A stretch of DNA of 64,000 nucleotides from Tuctoria greenei (Eukaryota > Streptophyta > Magnoliopsida > Poales > Poaceae), in NCBI GenBank assembly GCA_036927565.1, contig JAYESD010000009.1, positions 169,096,929 to 169,160,928 on the forward strand, written 5' to 3'. Position 1 is the stretch's first letter. Every line of letters starts with the position of its first letter. Shown here piece after piece: positions 57,084 through 64,000 of this stretch. The notes under the pieces are model-generated. The model saw only the letters and a program-made list of their open reading frames with translations, did no database searches and had not been told where the DNA came from. The position numbers and the translations under genes are program-made.

Positions 57084-58742
57084 TGAAAGTGCATCTAGGT
57101 TCCCCGTGGGTTTTGGATGATTGATGACGACAATTAAGTCGCTAATGAGCTCAAGTGATCTCAGCACAGGTATGGACTCAATCGGAGACGCAAACCCTCA
57201 AAAAGGAAAAGGAAGGAAACGGAGTCAACTCGAAGCGTAGAAACTAGGGTTTCTAGCGTGATTGAGTTAGACTAGCCGTAGCAATAGGAGGGTGTGTGTG
57301 TCAAGTGCATTGAGATCAAGTTTGGGAGCTCAAAGTGGTTTAGAGGTCAAACCTATGAAAGAAATGAGTGGTTGAGTGGTCTGGCCGTAGGGCCGGACTA
57401 GTCCGTGCAGGTGGCCGGACTAGTCCGTCCCTGGCCGGCCAAGTCCGTTTCTGGCCGGACCAGAAGGGTCTGACTGAGATCGGACTAGTCCGTTTGTGAC
57501 CGGACTAGTCCGGCTAGCTGTGAGTGGGTTTTGGGATGAAGTCCCAAAACCACGGACCTGTCCGTTTTGGACCGGACCAAGAGGTCCTGAGTGATAACGG
57601 ACTAGTCCGCCCGTGGGGCCGGACTAGTCCGGGTTGGCTAAGAAAAGGTGCTTCTATGGCTAAGTCTGGGAGGACCGGACTAGTCCGCCCCAGGGGCCGG
57701 ACTAGTCCGTGGTCCTCAGACTAGTCCGTTTTCACCCGGAGCAGAAGGCTCTGTGTGTGATCGGACTAGTCCGGTGTTGACCGGACTAGTCCGTTCTGGA
57801 AGTGACCGTTTGAATTTGAAGTTTGGCGGGTAGCGTGACGATCGTGTGTCAGCTGTCGGGACCTGACAAAGGAGTCAGTGGTCCCCTAGGCCGGACTAGT
57901 TCGGGCCAGTGGCCGGACTAGTCCGCCCTTTTGCTGAAGTCAGCAGATTGGGCTTGGGACCTCTATAAAAAGAGGACCCCCGGCCTCATTTCAAACACCC
58001 TTGGAAAAACTCAAACCCTAGCGCCGCCACAGCCAACTTGGAGCACTCCTAAGCCTCTTTCTTGCCTACTTTCCCTCTAAAACTAATTCTTGAGTGGATT
58101 AGGGTTTAGTGAGGTGGAGAAGAGGAAGAACATCGCGCTTGTGCTCCCGGTTTGATCTCTTGCACTCGTTGAGTCTTTGTGGGCTGTGTATTGAGTTTGC
58201 TTTACTGTGTTGATCATCTTTGTGGTGTGGGAGCCTCAGTTTGTGAGAAGCCCCAACGAACTTTGTAATCACCGTTGTGATTAGTGGAGAACCAAGTTAG
58301 GCCCGTGCGGTAAACTTGGTGAGGGAAGGGTTGTTGGACCCGGTCCTTTTGTGGACTCCTCAACGAGGACGTAGATTCCTTGTGTGGGATCGAACCTCGG
58401 GATAAAATCCTTGTCTCCTTGTGTTCTTCACATTTACTCTATTGATTACTTTGTTCTAGAGTTGGTAGTCTCGTTTCATATTCCGCATTGCTACAAACTT
58501 GTGGAAACTTGACTTGCTCTTGTCTAGGTTGTTGCTCAACTTGACTTAAACATACACTCACTTGCAGCATTGAGAAAATCCCCTAAAACTTGCTAGAAAC
58601 ATCTTTTTAGGGTTATTCACGCAGGCTGACCGGACTAGTCCGCCCCCTGACCGGACTAGTCCGCCCCCTGTAATTTAATCTCGTTTTATTGAGTCATTTG
58701 CAGATCAATTAGCCTATTCACCCCCCCTCTAGGCAACTTTCA
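57084..58742 (+). repeat. Element 4 3' LTR (1659 bp)
   Basis: Differs from the 5' copy at 57901 (T, versus C at 47471; this breaks one palindrome) and 58430 (A, versus G at 48000), and by one C in a C-run near the end. The TATAAAA box is at 57964-57970. Confidence 0.93.
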
Positions 58743-59633
58743 AGAACTCACTGCTTTAGAGACAGCCACTGCGGAGGCAGAATGGCTGCGAGAGCTCTTG
58801 ATGGATTTGCCTATAGTTGAGAAACCATTGCCGGCAATCCTTATGAACTGTGACAATCAGACGGTGATTGTCAAAGTGACCAGTTCTAAGGATAATGCAA
58901 AATCATCAAGACACGTCAAGAGACGTTTAAAATCTGTCAGGAAAATGAGAAACTCCGGAGTTATTACTGTTTCGTACATACAAACAAACAAAAACCTGGC
59001 AGATCCCTTTACGAAGGGTCTATCACGTAATGTGATAGAAAGTGCATCGAGAGAGATGGGTCTGAGACCCATTGATGTGACACCATAGTAGTAACCCAAC
59101 CTATATGATCGGAGATCCCGTGAATTAGGACATGGGAAAACAAGCTAGTGGTTCACCGAGGAGAGTACTTCCTTTATACCCTCTCTATGTGAAGATGCAC
59201 ACTTGTACTCTCAAACTGTAAGGCAGGTTGGCGATTTGCCTTGTGTTTCTGTTGGCTATGTGTAGCAAAGATGCCGTCCTACAGGGCAGTCTTGAAGGAA
59301 ACACACCTATATGAGCTCCGATTGTCTAACGTCGCAGTCTGTGAGATTTGGGTGATCTCTGGAAAGCTCATGAAGAGACCAGGGAGTACGACGCATATGC
59401 TCCACCCGCGGGGTAGACTACTGGTAGCCAAGTACTGGTAATGGTCTTTGGGTGAAGTCAGTTCACACAAAACTTGCAATTCAAGGCGTAGTCCATTGTT
59501 CAAGTTGTGACCTGATGAAACTTGAAGATCTAGGCAGAAGTTCAACTTTACAGTCTCTGCCGAAAACACTAGTATATTAAACAAGGAACGAGAATGACCT
59601 CTCTCCTAATGGCTTTGAGATCTGGTGGGGGAT

Positions 59634-60568
59634 TGTTGAATAAATGGGCTGGATAAATGGGCTTGACCCATATAATATTCAGAATTAATTCCCAATAAAT
59701 CTCAAAGGCCCATTAGGGCAAGAAGGAGTGGTACTAAGTATTTAGTCCCACATGGGAAGTGGAAGTGGAACAACCCCTACATATAAGGGAGGTTGCTCTT
59801 CCACTCCTTGAGTGAGAGAGAAGAGAGGAAGAGAGGGGTGGCCCACGCGCGCTCCTCCTCCTCCTCCTCCTCCTCGCTCGCTCGCCTCGCCTCGCCACGC
59901 CTCGCCTCGCCTCGCCTCGCCTCGCTTCGCTTCGCACACGCGCCCGCGTGTGTTCGTGTGAATTCGAGCCTCGAGCCGAACCTAGATTTTATATTTCTGC
60001 AGAAAATTAATTGGGCTTTAGACTTTTGGGCCTCCGAATTTTTGGGGCTACCGAGTCAGAGTCCAAGTCGTTGGAGACGGACGCGTCTACGACTGCGGAG
60101 TCAGTTCAAATCTGGACTCTCCGGATCGAATACGAACCGCCTCTGGGACTCTATAAATACGGGCGTCCGCGGTACGGTAGGGCACCCCACGATCAAATCG
60201 TTCCCACATTCGCGTTCCTTGCGCCGCCTTCTAGTCTACTCCATCCCGAGCGCCGGCGTGCACCGACGACCGGGAGAGCAGGTCTCCGAAACCGCTCGCC
60301 CTTGCGATCCTGCACCGGGAGAGGGCGAATAAGGTTTTTGGGAAGCGCACTGCGCGACTGCTCGCGTTCTTCACCACTGCTCGTCTACCGACCAGATCGG
60401 GCGCTGCGGCTCAACGTCGTCATCAACGCCTGCAGCGGCGATCTACAGCGGTGCGTTCGACTTCAAATCGGTACGCGTTATTTCTCGTCCCATCTGTCAG
60501 CCGATCGCTGTTGTTATTCTCGTGTTTTTTTCGGAATTATTCAGTAAATTGCCTCTTACTTTCCAACA
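59634..60568 (+). repeat. Element 3 3' LTR (935 bp)
   Basis: Same termini and TATA box (60152-60159) as the 5' copy. It is 71 bp longer, mostly from expansion of CTC and CGCCT repeats at 59850-59945. The purine tract GGTGGGGGAT (59624-59633) precedes it. Confidence 0.9.
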
Positions 60569-60724
60569 TATGTTCTGCATGTTCCAAGGTAAAGGGAGGC
60601 TTCATTTTAAAACGGGGTAAAAATCACAAACCTTAAAAGATGAGGATAAAACCACAGTTGAAATTAAGAACATAGCTGAAAGAGAAGTGGAGCATTAAGA
60701 AAAATGCAAAGTGAAAAAATAAAA

Positions 60725-60797
60725 CGCGCCAGGAAGGGGTCGAACCTTCGGCCTTCTGCTTAGGAAACAGACGCTCTATCCACTGAGCTACAGGCGC
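60725..60797 (-). tRNA. tRNA-Arg (anticodon CCT)
   Basis: On the minus strand 60797-60725 (73 nt) fold as a standard cloverleaf: acceptor GCGCCTG/CTGGCGC (one T:T mismatch), D arm GCTC..GAGC with AGTGGATA loop, anticodon stem TCTGT/GCAGA with loop TTCCTAA giving anticodon CCT, variable AGGCC, T arm GAAGG/CCTTC with TTCGACC loop, discriminator G. No intron and no encoded CCA. It is followed by TTTT, a polymerase III terminator. It lies 140 bases upstream of, and divergent from, the PP2C start codon. Confidence 0.95.
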
Positions 60798-60937
60798 ATT
60801 ACATTCTCTTATTTTGGAATACCAAATTACATTAGGAAGTACTCATCTCAATGGGCCAAAATTCCCGGGACGAGGCCCAAAACTCCTTAACCAACCCTTC
60901 ATTTCTCCCCTGCACCACCGGCGACTCGCCGTCGCCG

Positions 60938-63873
60938 ATGCTCCTGCCCGTCTCCGGCCGCCGCGGCCCACTCCTTCCGCTCCTCCTCGTCCTCCTCGCG
61001 CTACCCGCGCAGCTGCCGCGGTGCGCGGGCGAGTCAGCGACGTGCCTCGCCGTGTACCGAGAGGGCGGCGCGCCCGCGGTGTTCCAGTCCGCGCACTGCC
61101 CGCGCTGGACCCTTCTCCCGTCTGGGCCCGGCGATGAAGGGGATGGGCCCCAGAGCTCACCGAGGGGGTGCCACGTCGCCACGGACCGCGGCCGCCGGCG
61201 CTCCCAGGAGGACCGGGCCCTCTGCGCCCTTGGTATCCGCATCCCCTTCATAGGTACGGCTAACTGCTTCACAGTTGTGACCGAACGGAACGATCGAGTT
61301 TTTATCCGTCCTGCAATCAGAGAGATATGTCTGCGAACTGAGTTGCAATCAGGCTTGTAGCATTGCTATCCGCTAGTTGCACTGAGCTACAGATCAAGTC
61401 TTATTTATTCCTCGACTCATTAACATGCAATATATTCGTTTGTAACCCGCGTGTACGCTGACTTACTAACAACATGCAGAGCGAACGAGGATCAAAGAGG
61501 TTGATGTGGGAGTGGTAGCTGTATTTGATGGTCACAATGGAGCTGAGGCTAGCCAGATGGCTTCTAAGCTTTTGCTGGATTACTTCTTGCTCCATGTTTA
61601 TTTTCTTCTTGATGGCATATACTCCATCATGTTCAGAAGATCTATTGGGAGGCTTACAAACAGGGAAATTGACATCCTTTACGATGTGTTTAATAACATG
61701 TACAAGGAGGATGGATCCAGTCATGGAGAGGGGTATGCATTTTAACATTTGTTCGTTTGTGTTGATAAATAGTATCTACTGTCTGCCGATATACCGTGAA
61801 GCTCCTTTTTTACCTCCTGGTTCTCAATGTGTACTCAGATGTGTTTTTGAAAAATATTTTACTTCTGCAGCACTCTTTGTTGGGTTGTATACAGCTTCAG
61901 TATTGCTAGTGCATGCCTAGTTTTGCCACTAACACATTTTCATGTCTGCAAGACTGTACTGTACTCCTGCAAGTGTAGCTGATGCCTAGTATGTTGCCGA
62001 TACGGTCTACTGTCAGGATAATATAGTGAATGCTGTTGCTATATGGTTCTAGTGTAGCAACATGTTGCCTCATTGTTTAGTTGTGCATGATTCACTATGC
62101 GACTAGGTCTAATGGTGCCTTCCTATGTGGAAATTCTCTGCTATATCATCCTTTTTGTTGCTTATTGTACAGAGTGAATAATTTTCTATAAAGCATACAT
62201 TTATTTTCTTAGCATAGGGCTTAACTATGCGCTCTACAGTTCTAGCCTGACCTTTATGTAGACTTAGCCAATAACAAAAGTGCAACACTTTTATTCTGTT
62301 TCCCATTGTAGTTGTGTGTATACTGCACAGTCTTACATTCTTTTGAGATTCTTGAACAGGCATTAGTCCAAAATTCATGATATTTGAGATAGAGGTTTAG
62401 ATGTGTAATAACAGCACAATAACAGTAGGGATGTTTCCTTGATTTGAAATGACTATTTTTTTTTTCTCAAATGATTCCATATGATGCTAGGCATGTTTTC
62501 AGGGTAACCAATTTGCTCGCTACTGATAATTTGCAGGTTATGTTGTTTATCACCAGCAATTTTAGATCAATCATATCACATGGAAATTCTGAAGGAATCT
62601 TTAAAGAGAGCAGTTCATGATATTGATTTAACATTCTCCAAGGAAGGTCTTTTTTTTTATCTGTAAATCTAGTTTAATAACACAGGTTCATAATCATTGA
62701 AATGGATTCTTCTGTGTGCAATGCAGGAAGCTTTACGGAAAAATATTGATTCTGGTTCAACAGCCGCCGTGGTTTTGATAGCTGATGGGCAAATCATAGC
62801 TGCCAATGTAGGAGATTCAAAAGCTTTTCTGTGCTCAGAAGGACATGATCCTCGAAATCGAAATAGTTAGGTTTCTTTCTTCTACTATCTCTCCCTCCCT
62901 CCCTTGGATCCATACTTGACACTAATCTGGATCATAAATTACATAATATATGATTATTAGTTTATCACAGTTTAGACCAGATCGCCTTTTTTTCCAGATT
63001 CGTCCTACTGCTTCATGATGTCATGTAAAAACATGGGGAAAAGTTGTGCGGCGTCTTTGATGTGTAAATTCAAACGTTATGAATCATGATAGAATAATTA
63101 TAGTATTAAAAATGTTTTATTTATTGTAATTATGTATAGCTATATCTGAGTGTAGGCATATCCTTTTACTACAATCCTATTACCAGCATCATGGTACACA
63201 AGCATCCAGTCTATCAGTATGGTCTTTTTCTGATGCTAAAGATTCTCTCATGCACTGCATCCGTTTCTACGACTAAGTCTCAAGGTCACATGATTTTTAG
63301 GTAGCCAGCTGGATGTGCATCAATTTTTAAGATTTGTTTGGCTGCCCTACCTGTTTTTTCTTATTGACCTGGATAATAGTTTTGGCTTGGACACCTGATA
63401 ATAATTTGGTAGGCCACAATTACAAAGAATACAAGATCAGTACTAGGTCATGCATGAGTTGGAGATCCTGTAAGCAGTATGTTCAGCAGATTTCTTTACT
63501 TCTAATAAAGAAGAAATGCTCCCAAGTTGTATGCGTTATTATCGCACACAAAATTTGTCTTTTGCGTTATATGTGTTAGTATCTTGGTTAGGTTGTGTTT
63601 CATAGAAAAAAATAACAATTTGAAGGCTTGCATTGTATCAGGGAGACGAAGGAGAAGGAGGAACTCCAGCAATCATGATGAATTTGCTTTGGCAAATTAT
63701 GATGGACCTATGTATCATGCAAGGCAGCTGACTAAGGACCACCATCCTGATAGAGAAGATGAAAGAAGCCGTGTGGAGGCTTCTGGTGGTTATGTTCGTG
63801 AGTGGGCTGGTGTATACCGTGTTAATGGTGAGCTAGCACTATCAAGAGCTATTGGTGATCTTCCTTACAAACG
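60938..63873 (+). CDS. PP2C-type protein phosphatase with N-terminal signal/anchor (3' end outside window)
   Basis: Exons in consistent phase: 60938-61253, 61480-61732, 62537-62646, 62731-62865, 63642-63873, continuing past the window. I chose ATG 60938 because it gives a clear hydrophobic leader (LLPLLLVLLALPAQL) after MLLPVSGRRGP; an in-frame ATG at 60851 would add 29 polar residues. The mature part starts CLAVYREGGAPAVF. PP2C motifs: RRRSQEDRALCAL (motif 1), VVAVFDGHNGAEAS (motif 2, metal-binding Asp and the Gly-His-Asn), AAVVLIADGQIIAANVGDSKAFL (motifs 5-6), EASGGYV, and ELALSRAIGDLPYK (motif 8, here cut by the next intron). PP2Cs are Mg/Mn-dependent Ser/Thr phosphatases; the leader suggests entry to the secretory pathway or membrane attachment. 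The intron 3/4 border is ambiguous by a GAAG repeat (62643-62646 and 62727-62730). Confidence 0.88.
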
Positions 63874-64000
63874 GTGAGTTATTTATTCAGTATTTCTCCA
63901 ACGTTGTCTTCACTTGCCAGTTTCCCCAGTTTTATTTGGTATCGCAGTTGGTCACTTGGAAACTCTGTATATAACTAGATTTTTTTACTAAAATATTAGC

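Larger units (their letters stand above)
46654..58742 (+). mobile_element. Element 4: Sirevirus-like Ty1/copia retrotransposon, 12.09 kb
   Basis: LTRs begin TGAAAGTGCATC and end GGCAACTTTCA, flanked by AGAAC (46649-46653 and 58743-58747). Internal order: primer site, gag, pol, a 970-bp spacer, an env-like ORF, polypurine tract. The length, the third ORF after pol and dense palindromes CGGACTAGTCCG in LTRs and spacer match the Sirevirus (Maximus) lineage. All three ORFs look intact. The LTRs differ at only two bases plus one C-run length, so insertion was recent. Confidence 0.94.
43092..59088 (+). pseudogene. Element 3 copia gag-pol (four stops; interrupted by element 4)
   Basis: ATG 43092 starts MITLADALRPGKFSG, followed by gag (UBN2-like, LWDALNAKYGA), a zinc knuckle (CYTCGDQGHISKNC), protease (WWFDTGANVHV), integrase (HSDLCEMNG, LRSDRGGEYF, PPYSPQSNGVAERKNRT), reverse transcriptase (ARLVAKGYTQKEGEDY, LYVDDILIFG) and RNase H. 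The whole frame is unshifted from 43092 to element 4 and resumes in frame at 58748 (ALETATAEAEWLRELL) to TAG 59086-59088. Four in-frame stops occur: 45048-45050, 45387-45389, 45921-45923 and 46425-46427. Three stand at positions where copia proteins usually have Trp and one at a Gln-type position, so all can be explained by single C:G-to-T:A transitions. Confidence 0.93.
42191..60568 (+). mobile_element. Element 3: Ty1/copia retrotransposon, split by element 4
   Basis: LTRs at 42191-43054 and 59634-60568 begin TGTTGAATAA and end TTTCCAACA, flanked by the duplication TATGT (42186-42190 and 60569-60573). A single gag-pol frame starts 37 bases after the 5' LTR and ends at 59088; order IN before RT identifies Ty1/copia. 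Element 4 (46654-58742) interrupts it in RNase H. Without that insertion element 3 would be about 6.3 kb. I do not see a normal primer binding site. Confidence 0.93.

Overview
This is a plant nuclear window, almost certainly from a grass. The GC-rich exon starts, GT-AG introns, Stowaway-type MITEs, a CACTA element with GCGACGGC subterminal repeats, Tekay-type chromoviruses and a Sirevirus-like copia element all fit Poaceae. I cannot name the species. Three host protein genes and one tRNA gene are scattered among transposable elements that make up roughly three quarters of the sequence.

Layout. 1-4066 is the 3' part of a CACTA (En/Spm) transposon: the end of a TNP2-like transposase, a ten-exon second gene, about 22 subterminal repeats and the right terminal inverted repeat. 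Small MITEs follow. 6026-20705 is a seven-exon gene for mitochondrial ribosomal protein uL4; its second intron carries an 11.9-kb antisense Ty3/gypsy chromovirus (element 1, 6982-18846, target duplication CTATC). 24202-28367 is a five-exon ETO1-like (BTB/TPR) gene. 29581-41662 is a second, related chromovirus in + orientation (element 2, duplication AAAAG). 42191-60568 is a Ty1/copia element (element 3, duplication TATGT) split in its RNase H region by a very young Sirevirus-like copia element (element 4, 46654-58742, duplication AGAAC) with gag, pol and an env-like third ORF. 60725-60797 is tRNA-Arg(CCT) on the minus strand. From 60938 a secreted or membrane-targeted PP2C-type phosphatase gene runs out of the window.

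Most notable observation. Both chromoviruses carry, between the primer binding site and gag, an extra sense-strand ORF of about 255-277 codons that does not belong to the standard gag-pol set. In element 2 its first 13 residues after the start-codon position are identical to the histone H3 tail (ARTKQTARKSTGG), and weaker similarity continues to about H3 position 25. Element 1 keeps the same motif with two substitutions (ARTKTTP, then RKSTGG across a one-base frame break). The same elements end pol in a chromodomain. A retrotransposon family encoding both an H3-tail mimic and a chromodomain is the best candidate here for an undescribed system. Both copies in this window are damaged, so function must be judged from intact relatives.

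The chromoviral LTRs look like spliced leaders: a TATA box in element 1, GTGAGT/GTGAGC donors in the LTR, and acceptor-like AG dinucleotides directly before a conserved 19-codon acidic mini-ORF, before the extra ORF and before gag. Most interruptions in the retroelement ORFs are C-to-T or G-to-A transitions, as expected of long-methylated DNA.
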